This document shows positions 16,217 through 24,893 of a stretch of 64,000 bases of DNA, in pieces. The stretch is from an uncultured Prevotella sp. GTDB lineage: Bacteria > Bacteroidota > Bacteroidia > Bacteroidales > Bacteroidaceae. Every line of letters starts with the position of its first letter. Positions within the stretch are counted from its first letter, which is position 1. The notes under the pieces are model-generated. The model was given only the letters and a program-made list of their open reading frames with translations. It had not been told where the DNA came from and did not search any database. The stretch spans positions 29,761 through 93,760 of the forward strand of contig ONAR01000016.1 in the NCBI GenBank assembly GCA_900315835.1. The letters run 5' to 3'. Both the position numbers and the translations under genes were made by a program.

Positions 16217-17659
16217 ATGCTTAAATACATACTGTCCATTACCCCGGTAGCCTTCCTGATTGTCTTCCTGTCCATTGTCATCCGTGTGTATGGCATTGAC
16301 GCGTTGTCAGGGCCGAGCCAGTTGGTGCTTATCGTCTCCACCGGCATCGCCGTTCTCATCGCCATACTTTATTTCCATAGCACATGGAAGGAACTGGAAG
16401 GGGAGATCAACCGCTCCATCGGCAGCATCGGGTCGCCAATTGTCATCCTGTTGCTTATCGGACTGCTGTCGGGTACATGGATGGTGAGCGGCATCGTACC
16501 CATGCTCATCTACTACGGCATGCAGATCATCAATCCCCACGTATTCCTCATCACGAGCTGTCTCATCAGCGCCATCGTATCGGTGATGACCGGCAGCTCT
16601 TGGACGACGGTCGCCACCATTGGTGTCGCCCTCATGGGCATCGGCAAGGCTGAGGGCTTCAGCGACGGTTGGACGGCAGGCGCCATTCTCTCCGGTGCTT
16701 ATTTCGGCGATAAGATGTCGCCATTGTCCGATACCACCGTCCTTGCCTCTTCGCTCTGCGGTACACCGTTGTTCACACATATCAAGTATATGACGATAAC
16801 AACCGTTCCCGCCTTTACCATCACGCTGATCATCTTCCTCGTAGCCGGTTTCCTCGTTCCGTCAACAGGCGCTATCGATACCTCGCTGTTCACTACCGCC
16901 TTGTCGTCGAAATTCAACCTCAGTCTCTGGCTTCTGCTGGTACCTATAGCGACGGGCTGGATGATCTATAGGAAGATGCCTGCCATCATCGTGCTCTTCG
17001 TCTCATCGTTGCTTGCCGTCATCTTCGCCGTCATCTTCCAACCGCAAGTTCTTGCCGAGGTGAGTGGAGTAGGGAAGCGCGTTGTCGGTTCGATACCTTC
17101 GGCTGTGGTACTTTTCAAGGGTGCGATGGTCAGCGGCTTCGGATCGACCGCCATCGACAGCGGCTTCAAGCCTGTCAACGACCTGCTTGCCACGCGGGGC
17201 ATGGCGGGAATGCTCAATACCGTTTGGATTATCCTCTGCGCCATCTGCTTCGGCGGCGTACTCAAAGCCAGCGGCATGTTGGCCAACATCGTCAGTCTGG
17301 TCATCCCGCTCACCAAGACACGCGGGGGGTTGGTAGCCTCAACCGTCTTCTCCGGTATCTTCTTCAATGCCACGGCAGCCGACCAGTTCCTCTCCATCAT
17401 GCTCAATGCCAGCATGTTTGGTGAAATCTATAAAAAGGAAGGCTATGAGCCGCGCCTACTGAGCCGGAGCATCGAGGACTCAAGCACCGTGACCTCTGTC
17501 CTCATTCCTTGGAGCACCTGCGGCATGACGCAGTCCACGGTACTCAACGTGCCGACGCTCACTTATCTGCCTTATTGCTTCTTCAATATTCTCGCGCCCA
17601 TCACCAGCATCATCATTGCCGCTACCGGGTTTAAGATTTACAGGAAGGTCAAATCATAG
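16217..17659 (+). CDS. nhaC: NhaC family Na+/H+ antiporter
   Basis: A 480-residue inner-membrane protein with about 12 hydrophobic segments. Family blocks include SIGSIGSPIVILLLIGLLSG, VMTGSSWTTVATIGVALMGI, GAILSGAYFGDKMSPLSDTT and, in the second half, the polar DSSTVTSVLIPWSTCGMTQS. The DKMSPLSD region matches the conserved acidic motif of NhaC-type carriers. It would exchange Na+ or organic substrates for protons. It is transcribed alone and ends in a strong terminator at 17677-17711. Some family members are malate/lactate antiporters, so the substrate is not certain. Confidence 0.87.
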   Translation: MLKYILSITPVAFLIVFLSIVIRVYGIDALSGPSQLVLIVSTGIAVLIAILYFHSTWKELEGEINRSIGSIGSPIVILLLIGLLSGTWMVSGIVPMLIYYGMQIINPHVFLITSCLISAIVSVMTGSSWTTVATIGVALMGIGKAEGFSDGWTAGAILSGAYFGDKMSPLSDTTVLASSLCGTPLFTHIKYMTITTVPAFTITLIIFLVAGFLVPSTGAIDTSLFTTALSSKFNLSLWLLLVPIATGWMIYRKMPAIIVLFVSSLLAVIFAVIFQPQVLAEVSGVGKRVVGSIPSAVVLFKGAMVSGFGSTAIDSGFKPVNDLLATRGMAGMLNTVWIILCAICFGGVLKASGMLANIVSLVIPLTKTRGGLVASTVFSGIFFNATAADQFLSIMLNASMFGEIYKKEGYEPRLLSRSIEDSSTVTSVLIPWSTCGMTQSTVLNVPTLTYLPYCFFNILAPITSIIIAATGFKIYRKVKS

Positions 17660-17676
17660 ATATAATGGCAAAAGAC

Positions 17677-17711
17677 AAAAGGCCCACCCAATAACGCTGG
17701 GTGGGCCTTTT
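17677..17711 (+). terminator. Intrinsic terminator after the NhaC gene
   Basis: AAAAGGCCCACCCA and TGGGTGGGCCTTTT form a perfect 14-bp stem with a 7-base loop. The A-run and T-run suit termination in both directions. Confidence 0.9.
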
Positions 17712-17738
17712 GGCATAGTCAGATGATGCTTTCGACTA

Positions 17739-17954
17739 TCAGAAGTTAATGTTCACCTTGTATTCGGGGATAATCTTCACGTCCTTGATGTCGACCACCG
17801 GGCCTTTGGAGAAGTCGATGTTCTTTGTCTGCTGGCTCAGGTCGCGCTTGACAAACTCCAAGTTGCCGTCGAGCGGCCGCACATAGAACGTCATGTCCTG
17901 CTTGTGCATCATATCCTTGTAGCGCTTCAGCCCAGTCGTTGAGAAAGGCGTGGA
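17739..17954 (-). pseudogene. C-terminal remnant of an unidentified gene
   Basis: On the minus strand a frame of about 70 codons ends at TGA 17739-17741 and reads GLKRYKDMMHKQDMTFYVRP and then a well-composed coding-like stretch ending EYKVNINF. It has no start; its 5' side runs straight into the AGAAGTCC-family repeat at 17955-18027. The composition is that of a real protein end. I do not recognise the family. It is probably what remains of a gene removed by a repeat-associated deletion. Confidence 0.6.
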
Positions 17955-18027
17955 TGATAATGACTGGACTTCAGGACTTCAGGACTTCAGGACTTCCGGA
18001 CTTCTGTCTTCCGGACTTCTAATAACT
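17955..18027 (-). repeat. AGAAGTCC-family repeat, expanded form
   Basis: AATGACTGGACTTC followed by further AGGACTTC units, then the usual CCGGACTTCTGTCTTCCGG and GACTTCTAATA end. It lies between the gene remnant and the DMT transporter stop codon. Confidence 0.85.
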
Positions 18028-18030
18028 CTC

Positions 18031-18912
18031 CTAACTCTTCGGCGTTCCCTTATTGGCTAAGAACACGCCGACAAGAATGAATAAACTGCCGAGCGAGGCC
18101 ATCCATGTCATATGCTCATGCAACACAATGCCACTGGTGACCATTGTGCTGATTGGGTTGAGGTAGATGTAGTTGCTGGCCGTCAGCGCACCAAGCCGCT
18201 TGCTCACGAAGCTCCATAAGGCAAAGCAAGTGAAGCTGGCGATGAGTCCGAGAAATAGCAGGTTGCCGGCGACGATGGGGTGGGTGAGACCCGACAATGG
18301 AAACGACCATGGCTTCACCAAAAAGACCGGAAGCACCGTGAGAAGACCATAGAAAAACACCTTACGCGTGAGAAATACCACATTGTAATGGCTCATACGC
18401 CGCAGCAACAGACTGTAAGTGGCCCAACACAAAGCCGCAGACAGTGCGAGGATATCGCCTAATGGATTAATCTTCAAATAAATATGTCCATTAAATACCA
18501 CCAACGACACACCTACCGTTGCAGCCAGCGAACCGAAGATAAGTGGGCGGCTCGCCTTAACATCTTTGTAGACGAGCAGCGCCAATAGCGTGGTGAGCAA
18601 CGGCGCCGTACAGACGATGATGGACACATTATTGACATAGCCCACCTTGACAGCAACGTTCTCGGTGATGAAATAAAGCGAGCCGCCTGTGATGCCCAAC
18701 ACCACCAGCCGCAACTCGTCGGCCACGTTGTCGGCCCACAGTTTATGAGGCGAGATGAGCCAAATGCAGGCATACGCCAAAAGAAAGCGCACGAAGAATA
18801 TTTCGTGCGCTTGCATGCCGTGATTGAGCAGTACCTTGGAGTTGACAAACGTCACGCCCCACGTCAGCACCACTACCACGGCAAGTAGATGGTAAGGCCA
18901 CCGCCTTGGCAT
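18031..18912 (-). CDS. EamA/DMT superfamily transporter
   Basis: A 293-residue inner-membrane protein with ten predicted membrane segments in two homologous EamA halves. The first starts VVVVLTWGVTFVNSKVLLNH; the second includes LGLIASFTCFALWSFVSKRL. ASNYIYLNPISTMVTSGIVL near the end is typical of drug/metabolite exporters of this group. It begins 3 bp after the coiled-coil lipoprotein gene, so the two are probably co-transcribed. Substrate unknown. Confidence 0.9.
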   Translation of the reverse strand: MPRRWPYHLLAVVVVLTWGVTFVNSKVLLNHGMQAHEIFFVRFLLAYACIWLISPHKLWADNVADELRLVVLGITGGSLYFITENVAVKVGYVNNVSIIVCTAPLLTTLLALLVYKDVKASRPLIFGSLAATVGVSLVVFNGHIYLKINPLGDILALSAALCWATYSLLLRRMSHYNVVFLTRKVFFYGLLTVLPVFLVKPWSFPLSGLTHPIVAGNLLFLGLIASFTCFALWSFVSKRLGALTASNYIYLNPISTMVTSGIVLHEHMTWMASLGSLFILVGVFLANKGTPKS

Positions 18913-18915
18913 GTG

Positions 18916-19815
18916 CTACAGTTTGATAACTAAGTACTTACTGACGCTCCAGAAGATGGAGGCATCCTTGATGTGGAGGGTTGAGGTACCGTTGTTGTTC
19001 TTCACAATCTCGTAGGAGTCCGACGGCATCTGCGTCATGATCTTCGGATCAGACGAATTGAGACGGATATCGTTGTAGTTGCGGATATCGACACGCGAGA
19101 AGCCGGTGGCATTGAGGTTGGATACATTAACCTTCTTCTTGGCCAGGAAACCGCCCTTGATGATGCCCTTGGCCTTCAGTTCCTTGGAAGTGCCAATGAC
19201 CACGAAGCCCGTGTGGAGTGAGGCATCCTGCTCGGCGATGGTCGTCTGCTGTGTCTCTACGGTCTTACGCTGCGTCTCTACGGTTTGGTTGAGTTGTGTG
19301 TTGGTTGTCGTGAGACTGTTGACGTTCTTTGTGAGCTCGGCGATGTTGGCATCCTTGTCATTGAGTTGCTTCTGCAGTTCAGCAATCTTAGCATCTTTCT
19401 CGTTGAGCTGCGCCTTGTAGTTGGCGATGAGTTTGGCAATACGCTGACCGTAAGCCGACTTGTTGCCTGCCACTTCCGCCTCAAGTTCAGCGATGCGGTC
19501 ACGCTGGCGCTGGAGCAACTGACCGAGGTTCTGCAACTGGGCCTGCAGCTCGGCTTTATTGAAATGACCGTGCTCGGGTGAGTCCATCTCCTTGATGATG
19601 CCTTCCTGTGCCGAGATACTGTCGAGACCGGTCGACATGACGTTGACAAAGTCGGTCATCTGACGGATATCGTCTTGATGCAGACTGTCGGCGCGTGAAA
19701 GGGAATCAAGTTGTGACTGAAGCTCTGATTTGCTTGCACCTTTATTACAGCCCGTGAACGCAGTCCCCATGAGGAAAGCGAACAGGCTGAGAATGATAAT
19801 CTTCCTTGCTTTCAT
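18916..19815 (-). CDS. Coiled-coil lipoprotein
   Basis: A 299-residue lipoprotein with a signal sequence ending in a lipobox-like LMGTAFTGC (Cys22). Residues about 85-205 form a long heptad-rich coiled coil rich in repeated IAELQKQLNDKDANIAEL units and TVETQ repeats. The C-terminal domain (about 205-299, from TGFVVIGTSKELKAKGIIKG) is compact and conserved-looking. The enzyme-free layout suggests a structural or anchoring role at the outer membrane or periplasm. A TAAATTTG box on the minus strand at 19845-19852 is a likely promoter. Function unknown. Confidence 0.8.
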   Translation of the reverse strand: MKARKIIILSLFAFLMGTAFTGCNKGASKSELQSQLDSLSRADSLHQDDIRQMTDFVNVMSTGLDSISAQEGIIKEMDSPEHGHFNKAELQAQLQNLGQLLQRQRDRIAELEAEVAGNKSAYGQRIAKLIANYKAQLNEKDAKIAELQKQLNDKDANIAELTKNVNSLTTTNTQLNQTVETQRKTVETQQTTIAEQDASLHTGFVVIGTSKELKAKGIIKGGFLAKKKVNVSNLNATGFSRVDIRNYNDIRLNSSDPKIMTQMPSDSYEIVKNNNGTSTLHIKDASIFWSVSKYLVIKL

Positions 19816-19976
19816 ACCTTAAACGATTTAAAGTTAACGTGCTGCAAATTTATGGAAATATGATAGACAATGTACCATTTGACCATTGTTTTTACTATTT
19901 TTTATGATTTGCCTCATCGTTTGTCCACATTTCGCTATAACTTTGTAGTCGGAAAGGATTATATCATAGCATTTTT

Positions 19977-21533
19977 ATGGACACGGCACGAAAGATCAAC
20001 AAAGTGGAGCTGCGAAATCTTCGCATGGAGGATTACGACCAACTCGCCAAGTCGTTCAGGCGCATCTATGCCAATCACGACGTTTTTTGGACGCATAAGC
20101 AAATCAAGAAACTCATCACCATATTCCCCGAGGGACAGGTCGTCATCATTGCCGACGACAAGATTGTGGGCTGCGCGCTGAGCATCATTGTGGATTACAA
20201 CATGGTGCAGGGCGACCACACCTATGCGCAGGTGACGGGCAACGAGACCTTCGACACCCACAATCCAAACGGTAACATTCTTTATGGCATCGAGGTGTTT
20301 ATCCACCCCGACTACCGTGGACTCAGATTGGGCCGCCGTATGTATGAGTACCGCAAGGAACTCTGCGAGAAACTCAACCTGAAGGCCATCATGTTTGGCG
20401 GGCGCATACCCAACTACCACAAGTATGCCGACAAGATGAGGCCGAAGGAATATATCGAGAAGGTGCGCTCGCGTGAGATTTACGATCCGGTGCTCAACTT
20501 CCAACTGTCTAACGATTTCCACGTGCGACGCGTGATACGCAACTATCTGCCCAATGATGAGGAGTCGTGCCACTGCGCCTGCCTGCTGCAGTGGGACAAT
20601 ATCTATTATCAGCCGCCAACCGAACAGAAGAAGGTGGAGCGCAAGCCGACGGTCAGACTTGGTATGGTGCAATGGCAGATGCGACCCTACAAGGATGTAG
20701 ACGACCTGATGGAGCAGGTGGAGTTCTTCGTTGACTCAGTGTCGAGCTACAAAGCCGACTTCGTTGTCTTCCCAGAATATTTCAACGCACCGCTCATGGC
20801 GCCGTTCAACAAGATGGGAGAGGCCCAGAGCATCCGCGCTTTGGCGCAGTATACCGAGAAGATACGTGACCGGTTCCGCGAATTCGCCATCAGCTACAAC
20901 ATCAACATCATTACAGGTTCGATGCCGCTGATCAAGGATGACGGCGCACTCTACAATGTCGGCTTCCTTTGCCGCAGAGACGGTTCGATAGGTATGTACG
21001 AGAAAATCCACGTCACCCCCGATGAGAAGAAATACTGGGGCCTGAGTGCCGGCAATTCGGTGCAGACATTCGACACCGACTGCGGCCGCATCGGTATCTT
21101 GATTTGCTATGATGTTGAGTTCCCTGAATTGTCGCGTCTCATGGCCAACAAAGGTATGCAGATACTCTTCGTGCCTTTTATGACCGACACCCAAAACGCC
21201 TATACGCGTGTCAGGGTCTGCGCACAGGCCAGAGCCATTGAGAATGAATGCTACGTGGCTATTGCCGGTAGCGTAGGCAACCTGCCGAAGGTGCAGAACA
21301 TGGATATACAATATGCGCAGTCGGCGGTATTCACGCCGTGCGACTTCGCCTTCCCTTATGACGGACGACGCGCCGAGGCTACGCCCAACACCGAGATGAT
21401 TCTCGTGGCCGATGTCGACCTCAATCAACTCAATGAACTCCACACCTACGGCAGCGTGCGCAATCTGCGCGACCGCCGCAACGACCTCTATGAGTTGCGG
21501 TTTAAGGGTGCGACGAAACAAGCGGAAGATTAG
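19977..21533 (+). CDS. GNAT acetyltransferase fused to a nitrilase-family amidohydrolase
   Basis: A 518-residue fusion. Residues about 10-150 are a GNAT domain with the acetyl-CoA loop region GIEVFIHPDYRGLRLGRRMY. Residues about 226-510 are a carbon-nitrogen hydrolase domain with the Glu-Lys-Cys triad at E267 (FPEYFN), K343 (YEKIHVTPDE) and C377 (ILICYDVEFPE). The hydrolase part suggests amide or N-acyl cleavage; the GNAT part could acylate the same or a linked substrate. This fusion exists in other bacteria but its reaction is not established. It has a TAACTTTG box at 19938-19945 and is convergent with, and overlaps by 4 bp, the TrmH-type gene. Confidence 0.88.
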   Translation: MDTARKINKVELRNLRMEDYDQLAKSFRRIYANHDVFWTHKQIKKLITIFPEGQVVIIADDKIVGCALSIIVDYNMVQGDHTYAQVTGNETFDTHNPNGNILYGIEVFIHPDYRGLRLGRRMYEYRKELCEKLNLKAIMFGGRIPNYHKYADKMRPKEYIEKVRSREIYDPVLNFQLSNDFHVRRVIRNYLPNDEESCHCACLLQWDNIYYQPPTEQKKVERKPTVRLGMVQWQMRPYKDVDDLMEQVEFFVDSVSSYKADFVVFPEYFNAPLMAPFNKMGEAQSIRALAQYTEKIRDRFREFAISYNINIITGSMPLIKDDGALYNVGFLCRRDGSIGMYEKIHVTPDEKKYWGLSAGNSVQTFDTDCGRIGILICYDVEFPELSRLMANKGMQILFVPFMTDTQNAYTRVRVCAQARAIENECYVAIAGSVGNLPKVQNMDIQYAQSAVFTPCDFAFPYDGRRAEATPNTEMILVADVDLNQLNELHTYGSVRNLRDRRNDLYELRFKGATKQAED

Positions 21534-22333
21534 CTTCGCTTGCCCAGTTCCCAGAATGCGACAGCTGAAGCGGCGGCCACATTGAGCGAATCGACACCAT
21601 GGGCCATGGGGATGCGTACAACATAGTCGGTGCTGTCGATGGTTTCAATCGGCAGTCCGTCTCCCTCCGTTCCCATGACAATGGCCAGTCGGTCGATGGC
21701 CTTCAACCGTGGATCGTCAAGGGCGATGCTGTCGTGGCGTAGCGCCATGGCTACAGTCTTGAAACCATAGTCGTGAAGGCTGTTGATGGGTGTCTCAAGC
21801 CAAGTCCACGGCAACAGAAATACGCTTCCCATCGACACGCGTATTGCCCTGCGGTTGAATGGGTCACATGATGTTGGCGTAAGCAATGCTCCATCGATGC
21901 CGAGCGCAGCCGCCGAACGGAAGATGGCACCGATATTAGTGGTGTCAACCACACCGTCGATGACGACCAATCGTCTGGCACCTTTGCAGATGTCGTTGAG
22001 CGGTCGGGGCTGTGGACGCCGCATGGCGCATAGCACGCCACGTGTGAGGGTATAGCCCGTGAGCTGCGCCAACAACTCCTTCGGTCCGGTATAGACAGGA
22101 ATGTCACCCGAGGCGGCAATGATGTCGGCAGCGTCGCCGGTGATATGCTTGGCCTCACAGAGCAGCGACAACGGTTGGTAACCCGCCTGCAGCGCCACTC
22201 GGATGACCTTAGGGCTTTCCACAATGATGACGCCGTCCTCGGGGTGGAGTCGGTTGCGCAACTGATGGTCGGTGAGCTGGTGATAGACCGCCGTACCCGG
22301 AACGTCAAGACTTGAGATATGTATTATCGGCAT
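21530..22333 (-). CDS. TrmH/SpoU family RNA 2'-O-methyltransferase
   Basis: A 267-residue SPOUT methyltransferase. An N-terminal substrate-binding part (about 1-105) precedes the knotted SAM domain with its three motifs: NIGAIFRSAAALGIDG, IVMGTEGDGLP and IPMAHGVDSLNVAAASAVAF. The conserved Asn and Arg of motif 1 are present. It would methylate a ribose in tRNA or 23S rRNA; which one cannot be told. Its stop overlaps the convergent GNAT-nitrilase gene by 4 bp. Confidence 0.9.
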   Translation of the reverse strand: MPIIHISSLDVPGTAVYHQLTDHQLRNRLHPEDGVIIVESPKVIRVALQAGYQPLSLLCEAKHITGDAADIIAASGDIPVYTGPKELLAQLTGYTLTRGVLCAMRRPQPRPLNDICKGARRLVVIDGVVDTTNIGAIFRSAAALGIDGALLTPTSCDPFNRRAIRVSMGSVFLLPWTWLETPINSLHDYGFKTVAMALRHDSIALDDPRLKAIDRLAIVMGTEGDGLPIETIDSTDYVVRIPMAHGVDSLNVAAASAVAFWELGKRS

Positions 22334-22365
22334 GATCGAACGCTGCTAATATAAAAGATGTGCAT

Positions 22366-22866
22366 TTACGCAATGTCAAGCCCCATAATATAGTCGTTCA
22401 TAAAATAGCCGTTACCGATGTCGTAGTCGCCTTGGCGCAACTTCCGCATGCCGAGATGCTCATAGAAATGCAGGGCGCGGTTGTAGCGGTTGACATGCAG
22501 TTCGACGCGACAAGGGGTGGGGCAGTGCTGCTTGATCCACGTGATGGCCTCGTTGAATAACAGTTTGCCGAGACCATGCCCCTGGCAGTCGGGTAAAACA
22601 TAAATCTTCTGCAGTTCTACGACATCATCGCCTAATGGCTGCACCGAGACGTAGCCGACATCCTTACCTTGTTCGTCTGTATATATAAGATAGGTGTGTC
22701 CGTCTTCCTTCATTTGCTTTGTCAAGCTCGCCGTGGAATACATCATATCCATCATGTAATCACACTGCTCGGGGGTGATGATATCCTTGTAGGTGTCGGG
22801 GAAGGCTATCTTGGCCATAGCCTGAATGGCTGGTATGTCTTTGATTGAAGCTGTTCTGAAACTCAT
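22366..22866 (-). CDS. GNAT family N-acetyltransferase
   Basis: A 166-residue GNAT protein with the full fold: VGYVSVQPLGDDVVELQKIY, acetyl-CoA loop LPDCQGHGLGKLLFNEAI, and the late LHVNRYNRALHFYEHLGMRK motif found in RimI-like and small-molecule acetyltransferases. The acceptor is unknown. It lies 32 bp upstream of the start of the TrmH-type gene on the same strand and may be co-transcribed with it. Confidence 0.9.
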   Translation of the reverse strand: MSFRTASIKDIPAIQAMAKIAFPDTYKDIITPEQCDYMMDMMYSTASLTKQMKEDGHTYLIYTDEQGKDVGYVSVQPLGDDVVELQKIYVLPDCQGHGLGKLLFNEAITWIKQHCPTPCRVELHVNRYNRALHFYEHLGMRKLRQGDYDIGNGYFMNDYIMGLDIA

Positions 22867-22909
22867 TGTAGTAGGGGATTAATATGCTATGTCTATAAAT
22901 CTCTGGCTG

Positions 22910-22953
22910 TGTAAAAGAAAGAAGGGAACAACTTTAAAAGTCATTCCCTTCTT
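22910..22953 (-). terminator. Terminator of the tRNA-Ser/tRNA-Glu unit
   Basis: AAGAAGGGAA (22919-22928) pairs with TTCCCTTCTT (22944-22953). Read on the minus strand the hairpin is followed by a T-rich tail. Confidence 0.75.
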
Positions 22954-22980
22954 CTCCTATGTAATTGCCTATTGTTAAAG

Positions 22981-23052
22981 TAGTCGGTAAGGGAATCGAA
23001 CCCTTATGCCAAGATTGAGAATCTTGTATCCTAACCGTTAGATGAACCGACC
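22981..23052 (-). tRNA. tRNA-Glu (anticodon CTC)
   Basis: On the minus strand the sequence folds as a cloverleaf. The anticodon stem CAAGA/TCTTG encloses loop TTCTCAA, giving anticodon CTC for Glu codon GAG. The T arm is AAGGG-TTCGATT-CCCTT and the acceptor pairs GGTCGGT with ACCGACT, with one G-U pair. CCA is not encoded. Confidence 0.93.
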
Positions 23053-23076
23053 GTTAGTCCCTTCGAATGTATGCTG

Positions 23077-23165
23077 CGGAAGCTGGGGGATTCGAACCCC
23101 CGGTACGCGTAATTGCGCACGGCAGTTTAGCAAACTGCTGGTTTCAGCCACTCACCCAAACTTCC
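23077..23165 (-). tRNA. tRNA-Ser (anticodon GCT)
   Basis: On the minus strand: acceptor GGAAGTT/AGCTTCC, anticodon stem GCAGT/ACTGC with loop TTGCTAA giving GCT (Ser, AGC/AGU codons), a long variable arm typical of serine tRNA, and T arm GGGGG-TTCGAAT-CCCCC. It is 24 bp upstream of tRNA-Glu in the same transcript. Confidence 0.95.
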
Positions 23166-23215
23166 TTTTTATAAGTTTGTTCTGTAAACTTACAGCATTT
23201 TTTCGAATGCGAGTG

Positions 23216-23246
23216 CAAAGGTACTCAAAAGTTTCTATCCGCCAAA
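23216..23246 (-). promoter_or_regulatory. tRNA operon promoter
   Basis: On the minus strand TTTG (23243-23246), 19 bp, TACCTTTG (23216-23223), about 50 bp upstream of tRNA-Ser. Confidence 0.75.
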
Positions 23247-23314
23247 ACTTTTGGCTCACTTTTTTTAAATTATTTTCCGTCAACAGCAGCCATCAAAGCA
23301 TTCGTTGCGCCTTA

Positions 23315-24046
23315 TCATGTTGTGAATAAGAATATTACACCGCTGATGCCGATATAGGCGTAAACCACGTATCGAAACAGCCGTGAGGGCAGATGACGGA
23401 AAACATAGCCGCCAATCAGCATTCCGAGAACGACACCGCCAATACCATAAAGATAGGCGTGACCAACGGCGAGGGTCAGGTAACCGTTGTAGGCCCTGAA
23501 GACCAACATGCTGAGATTGCCGAGTAAGAAATAGGTCTGCGCCAGCGCCATATAATGCTCCTTATCGCGCTCGGCCTGGATGAAATAAACCACAGCCGGC
23601 GGACCCTGCATGCCAAAGAATCCGCCCATAAGACCGCTGAGAATGCCGGCGCCGACCTGCGTCCTCACGTTCGCCTTGAGTTTGATGCGCGTGCTGAAGA
23701 AGGAGAAATAGATGCTCGTCAGGATGAGGACAACACCGAGCACACGGCGCAATACGACATCGTCGATGGATTTCAAGCAGAAGATTGCAGCTGTAGAAAG
23801 CATGATGAACACCAACAGAATGACACGCAAGTGGCGCCAGACGATGTAGCGGCGCATGCGGAAACTGACCACGGCCGACGTGGTCATCGCCAACAATCCC
23901 GACAACGTCGTCGCCTCGCCATACGATGGCATCAGCAGCGGCAGCACCGTCATGATGAAGATGCCAAAGCCAAAGCCTGTCGTCCGCTGAATGAAGCTGG
24001 CGAGGATGCTGAGCAGGAATATATCGATAGGGATGTTCATACGCAA
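23315..24046 (-). CDS. TSUP family (TauE/SafE) membrane permease
   Basis: A 243-residue inner-membrane protein with about eight hydrophobic segments and TauE/SafE features: the TTGFGFGIFIMTVLPLLMPS opening and the internal repeat GAGILSGLMGGFFGMQGPPA. Family members export sulfite, sulfoacetate or other small anions. No sulfur-metabolism gene is nearby, so the substrate is open. It is transcribed toward the tRNA genes. Confidence 0.9.
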   Translation of the reverse strand: MRMNIPIDIFLLSILASFIQRTTGFGFGIFIMTVLPLLMPSYGEATTLSGLLAMTTSAVVSFRMRRYIVWRHLRVILLVFIMLSTAAIFCLKSIDDVVLRRVLGVVLILTSIYFSFFSTRIKLKANVRTQVGAGILSGLMGGFFGMQGPPAVVYFIQAERDKEHYMALAQTYFLLGNLSMLVFRAYNGYLTLAVGHAYLYGIGGVVLGMLIGGYVFRHLPSRLFRYVVYAYIGISGVIFLFTT

Positions 24047-24149
24047 TCTTTATTTATCATAATCGGCATAAGGTCGACATCTGATATTGAATCGCAAGCG
24101 GTACGATGCTGAGACTTACCTTATGCAATATGCGATGTTTGGTCGAGCC

Positions 24150-24782
24150 TTAGAGATTGTCGCGGTCCTCCTGCGTCGTTTCCATGATGGCGGCGGCCAG
24201 ACTGTCAGCCGACTGCACGATGCAGCAAAGCGGATACTCTTGTCGGGCCGTATCGTAGCAACGCTCATCCTCATAGGAGTTCATATTAAGACCGAACGCA
24301 CCCATGTGCCAGCGGATTGCGAGCATCTCATCGTCGTGAAGGTCAAGACCGCTGAGCAGCAGCATGATGACCGACTTCTCACCGTGGCCCATCGGGAAAT
24401 CCTTATAGCTGACATTGTAGCCTTCGGCGTCTTCCCACTGTCCGAGTTTATTCTTGCGCTTCTTTATTGTACGCTTGTAAATATCTGTTTTACAGACATC
24501 ATGCAGCAATGTGGCAATGACGACGCTCTCACGCTTTACCTCGCCGGCTGAAGCCGCGTCGATGGTCTTGAGCCCGTCATAAATCATCAGTCCCGCGCGA
24601 CAAACATTGAGGCTGTGCTGACACAGTCCGCCGGGAATGTTCAGATGGTGGCCGGCTGAGGCGGGAGCCTCAAAGAAGCCGCCTTTCTCCAGATCCTCAA
24701 TGACATAGTCCATGCCCTCGCGCTTGGTTTCGCGAAGCAAACGCTCAAACTCTTCCTTGTTCTTTTCCTTGTCTATATCCAT
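24150..24782 (-). CDS. HD domain hydrolase
   Basis: A 210-residue cytosolic HD-domain protein. The metal ligands appear as His in CQHSLNVCRA, the HD pair in ATLLHDVCKTDIY, and later His and Asp in IRWHMGAFG and QSADSLAAAI. The GHHLNIPGGLCQHSLNV region matches phage- and Bacteroidota-type HD hydrolases that act on nucleotides or cyclic nucleotides. The true substrate is unknown. A TAATTTTG box (24812-24819, minus strand) sits 30 bp upstream, close to the divergent oxidoreductase promoter. Confidence 0.87.
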   Translation of the reverse strand: MDIDKEKNKEEFERLLRETKREGMDYVIEDLEKGGFFEAPASAGHHLNIPGGLCQHSLNVCRAGLMIYDGLKTIDAASAGEVKRESVVIATLLHDVCKTDIYKRTIKKRKNKLGQWEDAEGYNVSYKDFPMGHGEKSVIMLLLSGLDLHDDEMLAIRWHMGAFGLNMNSYEDERCYDTARQEYPLCCIVQSADSLAAAIMETTQEDRDNL

Positions 24783-24840
24783 TATATTCAGCTAATAAAG
24801 TTTTAACGCGACAAAATTAATAAAAATAGCTTAGAAATCT

Positions 24841-24872
24841 TTTGCACAAATAATAGAAAATGTGTAACTTTG
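24841..24872 (+). promoter_or_regulatory. Promoter of the FAD/Fe-S oxidoreductase gene
   Basis: TTTG at 24841-24844, 20 bp, TAACTTTG at 24865-24872, 22 bp before ATG 24894. It is divergent from the HD-hydrolase promoter. Confidence 0.8.
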
Positions 24873-24893
24873 AAAACAAAACGCTAAAACGTA

